The notes beneath the pieces are model-generated. The model was not told the DNA's origin. It did no database searches and worked only from the letters and a program-made list of their open reading frames with translations. A program made the position numbers and the translations under genes. Shown piece after piece: positions 1 through 10,100 of a stretch of 64,000 nt of DNA. The DNA comes from CAIYZT01 sp947461435 (lineage in GTDB: Bacteria > Pseudomonadota > Alphaproteobacteria > Rhodobacterales > Rhodobacteraceae). Location: NCBI GenBank assembly GCA_965284435.1, contig OZ260083.1:3472001-3536000 (forward strand), read 5' to 3'. The stretch's first letter is position 1, and every line of letters begins with the position of its first letter.

Positions 1-328
1 TATAGACCAATTCAACCTCTTCTTGGCCTAAAACCGTCGCGAGCGCCTTGAACTTTTCCGGCTTCCAGCGGCAAAATCCCTCGGCCGACAGCACGATATT
101 GGATCCAGTCTCAGCAGCCTTGCGTCCGACAGCCGCCAAAGCTTCTGCCTTGTCACCTGAAATATAAGACTCAAGGTCCGACGCAATATCGTGGTGACCC
201 GAAACGCCGACAATTCCAAGTTCAGGATAGATCCAACCCTTTTGCTCAAAGGCAAGATGATTGGCAAAAAGATTTTGCTGAATATACGTTGTTGCGGTTT
301 TGTGTGGGCCAATGTGCAAGACAAGCAT
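1..328 (-). CDS. Sulfotransferase-like protein, 3' end cut by window edge
   Basis: The minus strand reads openly from an ATG at 328 to the left edge, giving 109 codons of the N-terminal part. Residues 5-14 read HIGPHKTATT, which matches the 5'-phosphosulfate-binding loop (H-I-G-x-x-K-T-[GA]-T-T) of PAPS-dependent sulfotransferases, so the protein probably binds PAPS and transfers sulfate to a glycan or similar acceptor. The remainder continues without a stop and has a normal amino-acid mix. No strong ribosome binding site is visible before the ATG. It lies next to a nucleotide-sugar epimerase and a GT41 glycosyltransferase, which fits a surface-glycan or glycoprotein locus. The C-terminal half, including the 3'-phosphate-binding motif, is outside the window, so the family call rests on one motif. 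Confidence 0.7.
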   Translation of the reverse strand, partial: MLVLHIGPHKTATTYIQQNLFANHLAFEQKGWIYPELGIVGVSGHHDIASDLESYISGDKAEALAAVGRKAAETGSNIVLSAEGFCRWKPEKFKALATVLGQEEVELVY

Positions 329-543
329 AACGTTACATACCAATTCTTTCAGAAAAATAAATTTCGACTAAACACACACCGAGGGAGCCACGGGTGATCG
401 GCCTCTTTATTTTAGCCACCTCTATCCCCCTCGCATCCAATTCTTCGTCTCTCGATTATCGTCCGGCAATCATACAGTCAATCAATCCAAATCGGATTTC
501 GAGGGGCCAGCAAAAGTCAATTGAGAACGTTGACCAAACAAAC

Positions 544-1638
544 CTATGCCATCACGCCATGACAGGCGCTCGACCAATCTGCAAGGCTTTGAAGACCTTG
601 ATGAATTTGAACCTTTGGTGACCAGCCAAGGGTATTGGCTGCGCGGGTGTTGTCCGCAATCGCATGGCGGATATCGCCGGGACGGAAATTCCCCGTGATC
701 GCAATGCGGCCGGGATCTTGACCCAATGCCACAAGCAGCGCCCGCGCGGCGTCAAGGATGGTAATCCCTTGGCCCAACCCAATGTCCACAACGTCAGACG
801 GCATGGACACTGCGCAACCCATGGCAACGAAAGCCGCGACGACATCGTCCACCAAAACAAAATCACGCGTGATTTGACCGTCTTCAAAGATGTTCAGCGT
901 CTTGCTTTCCATGATTTGTCGGCAAAAGATCGACAGCACCCCCGTATAGGGATTGTTCATGGATTGCCCCGGCCCATAGACATTTTGAAGGCGCAGCACG
1001 CCCACGTCCACGTCCGATCCCCAAAATCCTTGTCGAAGAACCCGTTCTTGCATCAATTTGGTCGACGCATAAATCGAGGCCGGGCGAACCACGCACTCTG
1101 CATTGGTCTTGACGGGCAAAAGCGTGGCGCCATCCTTATCTTTCGGCGCATAATCGCCGCGCGCCAGATCCTTTGGCAAACGCTCGACCGCCGGGGTCAA
1201 TTGCCCGGCCTGATCCACACAGGCACCCTCGCCATACACAGAGCGAGACCCAGCCAAGACAACGCGTCGCACATCTGGGCCGGCCTTTCGGATGACTTCC
1301 ACAAGATGCGCCGTTCCCAGAACGTTGACATCGGTATAACGGACCGGAAAATCATGCGATTGGCCGGTCCCTGTTTCTGCCGCAAGGTGATAAACGATCT
1401 GCGGCTTGGTTCTTGAAACCGCCAAAGAAAGCGCGTCGGCATCACGCACATCGCCGACAATCACCTCAACGCCAGCATCTTTCAATATCCGCCTTGTGTC
1501 CGTGTTCCCAAGATGGACCTGCGGAAGAAAATTGTCATAGCAGGACACGTCGACCCCCGCCTTTTTAAGCGAGACCGCCAATCTTGATCCAATAAAGCCT
1601 GCGCCGCCTGTGATGAACGCTCGTGTAATTTCAACCAT
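544..1638 (-). CDS. NAD-dependent epimerase/dehydratase (extended SDR)
   Basis: This 364-residue protein has the length and layout of extended short-chain dehydrogenases acting on nucleotide sugars. The Rossmann motif GGAGFIG is at residues 11-17. The catalytic pair Tyr190 and Lys194 sits in IYASTK, and the upstream Ser in LAGSRSVYGEG (about residues 128-137) would be the third member. The segment NVYGPGQSMNNPYTG resembles the substrate loop of sugar epimerases and dehydratases. It probably converts a nucleotide-activated sugar in the cytoplasm, but substrate and exact reaction cannot be read from the sequence. The ATG at 1638 is preceded by a GGA-type ribosome binding site. Together with the sulfotransferase-like and GT41 genes it suggests local synthesis of a modified sugar. 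The 3' neighbour is 215 bases away, so co-transcription is uncertain. Confidence 0.88.
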   Translation of the reverse strand: MVEITRAFITGGAGFIGSRLAVSLKKAGVDVSCYDNFLPQVHLGNTDTRRILKDAGVEVIVGDVRDADALSLAVSRTKPQIVYHLAAETGTGQSHDFPVRYTDVNVLGTAHLVEVIRKAGPDVRRVVLAGSRSVYGEGACVDQAGQLTPAVERLPKDLARGDYAPKDKDGATLLPVKTNAECVVRPASIYASTKLMQERVLRQGFWGSDVDVGVLRLQNVYGPGQSMNNPYTGVLSIFCRQIMESKTLNIFEDGQITRDFVLVDDVVAAFVAMGCAVSMPSDVVDIGLGQGITILDAARALLVALGQDPGRIAITGNFRPGDIRHAIADNTRAANTLGWSPKVQIHQGLQSLADWSSACHGVMA

Positions 1639-2003
1639 ACAGTTCCGTCGGCCTCTATTTTCAAAATTCGCAAACTAATAAAATCTCACCAATCGACTTA
1701 AAGATAAAGAATAGGGACTGGGGCTTGGGACTGCAAACAAAATCCGCACAATGGTCTGGATCTGGCGAGAGCGCCATCAACCATCTTTTGTAAGGATATG
1801 AAAGATTATTCCTTTGGATACGTCCGAGCGCATCAACCGCAGATCGTAGAACGACAGATTCAGCTCGGCAAAGCCGTTTTCCGCGATTTCATCCACACGC
1901 CGTCCGTTTCACCGCAGACCCAAATCCCATGGGCGCCGCTTTCGTTCAAAAAAGGGGCACCTTCACACGGCTTGTCGGTCAGGGCAGGCAACCACCAACG
2001 GCT
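1639..2003 (-). pseudogene. Intergenic stretch with a probable frameshifted gene remnant (about 1777-2003)
   Basis: No intact gene is seen in these 365 bases, but the minus strand just after the glycosyltransferase stop looks coding in two successive frames. One frame includes GAPFLNESGAHGIWVCGETDG-like text. After a shift near 1900 a second frame reads DEIAENGFAELNLSFYDLRL and then stops at 1777-1779. Third codon positions in both pieces are GC-rich, as in real genes here, and no start codon opens a complete frame. I read it as the decayed C-terminal part of an unidentified gene. The more AT-rich stretch 1639-1776 is likely the promoter side of the epimerase gene. A chance open frame remains possible. 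Confidence 0.3.
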
Positions 2004-3878
2004 TCATTCAGCCCGCAACCCCGGCCGACGCACAACCGAACGGATCGCCCTTTCAAACCTGTGTGTGAAACCGGCGGCATCGCCCAAGGTCCGGTGCCAG
2101 GCCCCGTCGGCCAGATGGGCCTTCATCTGGGCATGCAGGGCGGGCGACCGGGCGATCTGGCAGGCGCGGCTTTTGTAGTCGGCCAAGGTCGTCGTCACGC
2201 CTTGGGGCAAACCCACCGCCAACATCAGGCTAGAGGCCATGCGCGCCGAAAATGCCTGGCCCTGCAAGGTCACCATCGGCAGCCCCATGCGCAGCGCGTC
2301 AGAGGCGATGGTGCCGGCATTATAGGGGCTGGTATCCAGAAACAAATCGGCCAGCGCCAAGCGCGCGCGATAGTGATCAGGGTCCACGCGCGCCGCAAAG
2401 ATCAACCGATCCGCCGCAAGGCCCGCCGCCTGCCAGCGTTTCGTTGCCGCCGCCCGGGCTTCGGGATTGTCATCGATCAGCCATAGAACCGATTGGGGCA
2501 CATCGGCCACGATCTGGATCCAGGTCTGAAACATCGCCTCTGTGACCTTGTAGGCATGCGAGACGCAGCAAAAGACAAAGGCGTCTTCGGGCAACCCTTC
2601 TTGCGCGCGGCTGACGGGCACGGCGCGCGGCGGTGTGCTGTCATTGGCTTGATAGCACCCTTCGATCCGCAGGGGTTTGGGGGCATAAGCCGCTTCTTCG
2701 GCCACCGGAATGGTGACCTCATCGCACAGAATGTAATCCAGTTCGGGCAGGGGAACCGGCCCGATATAGCCCAGATAGGTTGCTTGCACGGGCGCAGGCT
2801 TCCACCGCAGGATTTCAAGGCGTGCCCCTTTGGTCAACCCATTCAGGTCGATCAGAATGTCAATCTCGTCCGCGCGGATTTGGGCAGCAGCTTCGGCATC
2901 GCTCAGCGCCGTGATGGGTACAAAATGATCAAAGGCCGCGATCACCCGCTGACGAATGTCGCTGCCATCCTCCGGCGAGGCGCAATAGCCGTAAACCTCG
3001 AACGTGGTCCGGTCGTGCCGTTCCAACAGTTCGGCGATCAGAAAGCTCATCGCGTGGCGGCAAAAATCTGTCGACAAATACCCGATGCGGATCCGGTCAT
3101 GGGCATAGCCGCCCGCGGGGGCAAGGGCGGGGCCCGGAACGGGCACTTTGCGCGCAATCCAATCGGCCGCAGCCTTGGCCTGATCGGCAGGATCGTCAAA
3201 CAGCGCCAATGCCGCCAAGGGGCCGCAATGGCGGGCGGCCTGCGCATCCGTCAGCCCGGGAACCTGCACGTCCGTGGGCGGCCAGGCCATCATGCGCTGA
3301 CGCAAATGCACCAGATGTTGTTGCACATCCGGCTGATCGGCGCGGATCAAAAGCGAGGCGCGCAATTCTTCGGCCGCGGGGCCAAGGCGGCCTTGCGATT
3401 CCAGAACGCGGCCAAGCTGATTGTGCAGCACCTGGCGCAGGGCCGGGGCGGGCAATGCCGCGCGCCAACTGGCCAGGGCGCCATCCACCTGCCCTGCCGC
3501 CTCAAGGGCGGTGCCAAGGTTGATGGCCGCTTCGGCCATGTCGGGCTTCAGGCCCAGCGCCGCCCGATAGGCCTGCGCAGCGCCAAGCGGGTCGCCCCCC
3601 CGGCCGCGCAGCACCCCCAGATTGAACCAGGCAGCGCAGGCCGTGGGATCGGCCCCTTTTGCCAGCAGCCACATATCATACAGCCGCCGGGCATCGTCGG
3701 GCGGCGCCCCTTCGGCCAGTCCAACCAAGGTCATGATATCCAATCCGCCCACCGCCCGCGCAAGGTGATCGCCCAAGGCCGCCGGCGTGGCCGCCAGCCC
3801 CCCGTTCTGCCCCAGAAAGGCGGCAAGATCTGCCCGGTCGCCCGGCAAGCCAAAGCTCAGCGTGAAAGGAACTGTCAT
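2004..3878 (-). CDS. TPR-containing GT41 glycosyltransferase (OGT/SPINDLY type)
   Basis: This 624-residue protein has TPR-like helical repeats at roughly residues 80-190 and a GT41 catalytic region from about 235 to the end. GYLSTDFCRH at 266-275 matches the OGT block that contains the catalytic-site histidine (His275 here). FCCVSHAYK at 436-444 matches the block with the UDP-binding lysine (Lys444). LDTSPYNAGTIASDAL at about 514-529 matches the nucleotide-binding block, but the His-Thr-Thr of human OGT is Gly-Thr-Ile here. Family members transfer GlcNAc or another sugar from UDP-sugar to Ser/Thr of proteins in the cytoplasm. The gene is divergent from a giant Ser/Thr-rich protein, which is the obvious candidate acceptor (inference). 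A good AGGAGA ribosome binding site precedes the ATG at 3878. The donor sugar is unknown. Confidence 0.88.
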   Translation of the reverse strand: MTVPFTLSFGLPGDRADLAAFLGQNGGLAATPAALGDHLARAVGGLDIMTLVGLAEGAPPDDARRLYDMWLLAKGADPTACAAWFNLGVLRGRGGDPLGAAQAYRAALGLKPDMAEAAINLGTALEAAGQVDGALASWRAALPAPALRQVLHNQLGRVLESQGRLGPAAEELRASLLIRADQPDVQQHLVHLRQRMMAWPPTDVQVPGLTDAQAARHCGPLAALALFDDPADQAKAAADWIARKVPVPGPALAPAGGYAHDRIRIGYLSTDFCRHAMSFLIAELLERHDRTTFEVYGYCASPEDGSDIRQRVIAAFDHFVPITALSDAEAAAQIRADEIDILIDLNGLTKGARLEILRWKPAPVQATYLGYIGPVPLPELDYILCDEVTIPVAEEAAYAPKPLRIEGCYQANDSTPPRAVPVSRAQEGLPEDAFVFCCVSHAYKVTEAMFQTWIQIVADVPQSVLWLIDDNPEARAAATKRWQAAGLAADRLIFAARVDPDHYRARLALADLFLDTSPYNAGTIASDALRMGLPMVTLQGQAFSARMASSLMLAVGLPQGVTTTLADYKSRACQIARSPALHAQMKAHLADGAWHRTLGDAAGFTHRFERAIRSVVRRPGLRAE

Positions 3879-4171
3879 AGGATTCTCCTAAAATGCGTTG
3901 GGCCGATAGCAGGGTAAATCTCTGAACAAAGGATGAATATCTTGCCGGCGGGCCGCAATTTTTCGGCGCGCGGCAGGCCGAAATTTGAATAAAACTGCTT
4001 GCAATTTATTGGCCCCGACGGGCCGAAATCCCGGCTCGTTGGGGCCGCGTTCACGCTTTTCTAAGCAAGACCTGAAACCCTGTGTCGGAAATCTATGGCC
4101 TGAATGGCCGTTACCATCGCGGTTTTGGGTTCGACGCCGAACTGCCGCATCACACAGATTCGGAGCTCTTC
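3879..4171. promoter_or_regulatory. Divergent promoter region between the GT41 gene and the giant repeat-protein gene
   Basis: These 293 bases separate two divergent genes, so both promoters should lie here. It is locally AT-rich around 3984-4010. It contains a TTTCGGC/GCCGAAA inverted repeat (3961-3967 and 3977-3983) and a long hairpin at 4011-4046, and the string GGCCGAAAT occurs twice (3976-3984 and 4021-4029). I could not assign -35/-10 boxes with confidence. Shared control of the glycosyltransferase and its putative substrate is inference. Confidence 0.5.
4011..4046 (+). promoter_or_regulatory. Leader hairpin upstream of the giant repeat gene
   Basis: The arms 4011-4025 and 4032-4046 pair over 15 positions around a six-base loop. 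In RNA read on the plus strand, 13 are Watson-Crick pairs and two are G-U wobbles, so the fold is better as RNA than as DNA. There is no T-run after it, so it does not look like a terminator. It lies about 125 bases upstream of the giant gene's ATG, probably in its leader, and might affect mRNA stability or translation. Confidence 0.45.
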
Positions 4172-7100
4172 ATGTCCACGATCGCCACGCTGACGACTGC
4201 CCAGATTGCCGCCCTAAGCACCGCCGCCATCGCAGGCCTGACGACCGCAGAAGTGCGATCCTTGACCACGGCGCAAATACCGGCCCTGACGACCGATCAG
4301 GTGCAGGCACTGACCACCGCGCAAACCGGTGCGCTCAGCTCGGCGCAACTGGCGGCCCTGTCGACAGACCAGATTGATGCGCTCAGCACCGCGCAGGTGG
4401 CCGCCCTGTCCAGTTCAGCAATGAAGGGCCTTGAAACCGCCGATATCGTGGCGCTCAGCACCGCGCAGGTGGCCGCGCTCAGCTCTGCACAACTGGCCGC
4501 AATTTCCACGGCGTCTCTGGTTAAGATGCAGACCCGCGATCTGGCCGCGCTGACAACAACGGCCATCGCGGGGCTGACCACAGCGCAGGCCGCCGCGCTG
4601 ACCACGGCGCAGGTCGCAGCGCTGACCACGGCGCAAGTCGCGGCCCTGTCGGCCGACGCTGTCTCCAAGTTTTCGTCGTCCAGCATCGGGGCCCTGTCGA
4701 CGGCCCAGATCTCGGCCTTCGGCACGGCGCAGGCCGCAGCGCTGACCTCTGCGCAGGTTGCGGGCCTGACCACCGATCAGGTGACGGTGCTGTCGACCGC
4801 GCAGGTCGATGCCTTGTCATCGGCCGCCCTCAAAGGGCTTGAAACGGCGGATGCCGTGGCCATGACCACGGCCCAAATGGCCGTTTTGTCCAGTGATCAA
4901 TTGGCCGCCATCAGCACCGCCACGATTGCAAAGCTTGAAACGGCCGATCTGGCCGCGCTGACGACCTCGGCCTTGGCCGGGCTGACAACGGCACAGGCGG
5001 GCGCGCTGACATCGGCACAAGTGGCGGCCTTGACCAGCGCGCAGGTCGCCGTGCTGTCGACCGCCGACATCGCCAAGTTGAACGCGGCCGGACTTGGGGC
5101 CATGTCCACAAGCCAGATCGCCGCCCTGACCAGCAAACAGGCGGCGGCCCTGACATCCGTTCAAGTGGCTGCGCTGACAACAGCGCAGATCGCCGCGCTG
5201 TCCACGGCACAATTCGCCACACTGTCCACCACCGCCATCAAAGGGATGGAAACCGCTGACGTCGTGGCGATGACCACGGCGCAGGCGGCGGTCATGACAA
5301 GCGGCCAGTTGGCCGCGCTCAGCACGGCGGCCATCGCAAAGATTGAAACCGCAGATCTGGCCGCCATGACAGCCGACACCGTCGGCGGGTTGACCTCGTC
5401 GCAGACCGTCGCGCTGACCTCGGCCCAATTGGCGGCCTTGTCGACAGCCCAATTGCGGGCTTTGTCCGCCGCGGCTTTTTCAAAGATCGACGCGGCCGAT
5501 CTGGCCGCGCTGTCGACCAGTCAGATTGCGGCCCTGCGCAGCACCCAGATTGCAGGCTTGGGCTCGGCGCAGATTGCCGCGCTCAGCACCGCGCAGATTG
5601 CGGCGCTGACCACCACCCAGATCACCGCCTTGTCAAGCAGCGGGCTTATGGGTCTTGAAACGGCCGATGCCGTGGCCCTGACCACCGCACAGGCCGCCGC
5701 CCTGTCCAGCACACAATTGGCCGCCATTGGATCGAGCGCGATTGCCCGAATGGAAACCGCAGATCTGGCCGCCCTGACAACCTCGGCCGTGGCCGGGTTG
5801 ACCTCGGCCCAATCCGCCGCGCTGACGGGGGCGCAGATTGCCGCCCTCACCACCGCGCAACTCGCGTCCCTGTCTGTCAGCGCTGTGGCAAATATTGATG
5901 CCGTGGACATCGGCTCGATGACCACCGCCCAGATTGCCGCCTTGTCAACGGCGCAAATTGCCGTTCTTGATTCCGCCCAAGTGGCCGGATTGACCACCGC
6001 CCAGATTGCCGCCTTGTCGACGGCGCAGGTGGCCGCCTTGTCCACCGCTGGCTTGACGGGCCTTGAAACCGCCGATGTCGTGGCCCTGTCCACGGCTCAG
6101 GCCGCGGTCTTGACCTCATCCCAGGTGGGGGCGCTGTCAACCGCAACCCTGGCCAAGATGGAAACCGCCGATCTGGCCGCGCTCGGTTCAACCGCGGTGC
6201 GGGGCCTGACCTCGTCACAGGCCGCAGCCCTGACCTCGGCCCAAGTGGCCGCGCTGACCACGGCACAGATCTCTGCCCTGTCGACCGCCGCCGTTGCCAA
6301 ACTGGATGCCGCTGATGTTGCGGCCCTGTCGACGGCCCAGATCTCGGCCCTGACCTCGGCCCAAATGACCGCGATGACCACCGCGCAGGTTGGCGCGCTG
6401 ACAACGGCGCAAGTGGCCGCCTTGACGACCGCGCAGATCACCGGTCTGACCTCGGCCCAAATTGCGGGCCTCAGCACGGCGGCCATCGCCGCGTTAAGCA
6501 CGTCGCAGGTTGCCGTCATGGGCACCATGCAAGTCAGCGCCCTCACGTCGGCGCAGATCGCTTCCCTGTCCACAGCGCAGGTCGCGGCCCTGACGCCGTC
6601 GCAAATCGCCAAACTGTCCACCGCCGCGCTGCGCGGCTTGGAAACGGCCGATATGGTCGCACTGACCACGGCGCAGGCAGCTGTCCTGACCTCGGCCCAG
6701 ATCGCCGCAATCTCCTCCTCCGCCATCGGCGCGATGGAAACCGCTGATCTGGCCGCCCTGACCAGCACGGCCATCCTGGGCCTGACCACCGCGCAGGTGG
6801 GCGCCCTTGGGTCGGCCCAAGTGGCCGCCCTTACCACGGCGCAAATCGCGGCTTTGTCCACCGCGCAAGTCACCAAACTGTCGACGGGCGGCATGGGCGC
6901 CCTGTCGTCAGATCAGACCGCCACCTTCACCACCACGCAGATCGCCGCCCTTTCAACTGGGCAGATTGCCGCCCTGTCCACCTCGGCCGTCGCAGGCCTG
7001 ACCACGGCCCAGATCGCCGCCTTGTCCAGCGCGCAGTTCAGCGCTTTGACCACGGCGCAGGTTGCGGCCTTGACCACCATGCAGATCACCTCGATGTCCG

Positions 7101-10100
7101 CGGTACAGATTGCCCGTCTGGACACCGCCGATGTGGCCGCCATGGCCACGCAGCAGGTTGCAGCCCTGTCCACCGCACAGATCGCCGGATTTTCCACCGC
7201 GCAAATTGTGGCCATGACCTCGGCACAGATCGCGGCCCTGACAACGGCCCAGATCGCAAGCCTGTCAACAACCATCCTCGGCGCGCTTGAAACCGCCGAT
7301 TTCGTTGCCCTGACAACCGCGCAGGCGGCGGCCCTCTCTTCCTCACAGATCCTGGCTTTGGGCGCCGATGATGTCGCCGCACTGGAAACCGCAGATCTGG
7401 CCGCCTTGGGCACGGCAACATTGCGCGCCCTGACCTCGGCGCAGATCGCCGCGCTGGGCTCCGCCCAGATTGCTGCCCTGACCACGGCCCAACTGACGGC
7501 CATGACAACAGCGCAGGTCAGCGCGCTGTCCACCGCAGGGTTGGCCGCGCTCAGCACCGCGAAACTGGCCGCGATGACCGCGGCGCAGATGGCCGTCCTG
7601 TCCTCGGCGCAGGTGGCCGCCTTGACCACGGCGCAGGTCGCAGGTCTGACCACCGCCCAAGTGGCCGCCCTGACAGCCGGGGCGCTTGCCGGCCTTGAAA
7701 CGGCCGATGCCGTGGCCCTGACCACCGCTCAGGCCGCCGCGCTGTCCTCGGCTCAGGTGGCCGCGCTGGGCACCCTGCCCCTTGCGGCGATGGAAACAGC
7801 CGATATTGCCGCCCTTGGCACGGCGGCGCTGAAAGGCCTGTCGACCGCGCAGGTTTCGGCCCTGACTTCGGCCCAGGTGGCCGCCTTGACCACGGCGCAA
7901 ATCGCCGCGCTGTCGGCCGCTCAGGTTGGCAAATTGCCAACCGCCGGAATCGGCGCGATGAGCACGGCCCAAATCGCCGCCCTGACGACAGCGCAGGTCG
8001 CCGTCCTGTCCTCGGCGCAAGTGGCCGCTTTGACCACCGCCCAGACGGCGGCCCTGACAACCGCCCAGATCCTCGCCTTGGGCACAGCCGCCTTGGCCGG
8101 GCTGACCACGGCCGATGTCGTGGCCCTGACCACGGCCCAGGCCGCGGTCTTGACGGCCTCGCAAGTGGCCGCTTTGGGCACGGCGGCGGTGGCCGCCCTG
8201 CAAACGGCTGACCTCGCCGCGCTGACAACCTCGGCCCTGCGCGGAATGACGACGGCCCAGATCGCCGCCCTGACCTCGGCGCAGGTTGCGGGGTTGACGA
8301 CCGCACAGGTCGCCGCCCTGACCACGGCGCAGGTGCCCAAACTGTCCACCGCGGGCATCGCCGCGATGACCACGGCGCAGGTTGCCGTCTTGACCACGGC
8401 GCAAATGGGCGCCCTCGGTTCGGCCCAGATCGCCGCGCTGACCACGGCCCAAGTGGCCGCCCTGACCACGGCGCAGGTCGCCGGTCTGACCACCGCTGCC
8501 ATTTCCGGGCTTGAAACGGCAGATATTGTCGCGCTGACCACGGCCCAAGCGGCCGTGCTGACCTCGGGCCAAATGGCGGCCTTGGGCACAGGCGCTCTGG
8601 CCGCCATGGAAACCGCAGATCTGGCAGCAGTGACCAGCACGGCCCTGCGCGGTCTGTCCTCGGCACAGGCCGCCGCGCTGTCGGGCGCCCAGGTCCAGGC
8701 CCTGACCACAGCGCAGGTCGCTACGCTGTCCACCTTGGCCATTGCCGGGCTGGACGCGGCCGATCTTGCCGGAATGACCACGGCCCAACTTGCCGCGATC
8801 ACCTCGGCGCAGGCGGCCGCCTTGACCAGCGGCCAGATTGCCGCCCTTGGAACCGATCAGGTGGCAGACCTGACGACGGCGCAGGTCGCCGCCCTGTCCA
8901 GCCTCGCCGTTGCCGGTTTGACCACGGGCGATATCGTGGCCCTGACCACGGCGCAGGCCGCGGTCCTGACCTCGGCCCAGATGTCAGCCCTTGGCACAGC
9001 CGCCGTGGCCGCTTTTGAAACCGAAGACTTGGCAGCGATCAGCACCTCGGCCCTGCGGGGGCTAACCTCGGCGCAATTGGCCGCCTTGGGGACAGAGCAT
9101 TTTGCCGCCCTCTCCACCGCGCAGATGGCCGCCTTAAGCGCGACCGCCATTCTGGGGGCCGGCACCGACAGCATTGGCGCCCTTGGCACCGATCAAACCC
9201 TGGCCCTGACCACCGCGCAGATCGCCGCCCTGACCAGCGCCCAGATTGCCGCCCTGACAACCGCGCAGGTGGCGGCGCTGGGCACCGCCCAGATTGCCGC
9301 CATCAGCAGCGCCGCGATTGGGGGGCTTGAAACGGCAGATGCCGAGGCCCTGACCACCGCGCAGGCGGCCGCCCTGACCTCGGGTCAGATCACCGGTCTT
9401 GACACCGCCAGCCTGGCCGCACTGGAAACCGCTGACCTTGCGGCGGTGACAACCACGGCAGTGCAGGGCCTGACCACGGCCCAGATGATTGCCCTTGAAA
9501 CCGCGCAGGTCGAGGCGCTTACCACGGGCCAGATCGCCGCGCTGACCAGCGCCCAGATCACGGCCCTGACCACCGACGCCATCACCGCCTTGACCACGGC
9601 GCAAACCGCCGCCCTGACAACCGCGCAGATCGCGGCCCTGACCAGCGCCCAGATCGAAGCGTTCAGCACGGCGCAAATCGGGGCCCTGTCAACGGCGCAG
9701 GTCGCCGCCTTGGGCAGCGCGGCCCTTGCCGGGCTTGAAACCGCCGACATCGAGGCTTTTTCAACCGCTCAGGCCGCGGCCCTTGGATCTTCGCAAGTGG
9801 CGGCCCTTTTGCCCGCAACAATCGCGGCCATGGAAACCGCAGATCTGGCCGCCGTTACGACCAGCGCCATCCAAGGGCTGACCACCGATCAAATGGCTGC
9901 GCTAAGCTCTGATCAGATCAACGCATTGACGACAGCGCAACTGGCCGCCCTTGGCGCGGCTCAGGTGGGCGCCATCGATGCCGCCGATCTGGCCACGCTG
10001 GGCACGGCCACCATCGCCGGCCTGTCGACCGCGCAGATCGCCGGCCTGACCGCAGATCAGATCGCCGCCCTGACCACGGCACAAACCGCCGCCCTGACCA

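Noticed and set aside
1798..2178. Plus-strand open frame of 126 codons
   Set aside because: It overlaps the 3' end of the glycosyltransferase gene in antisense and its product has no recognisable pattern.
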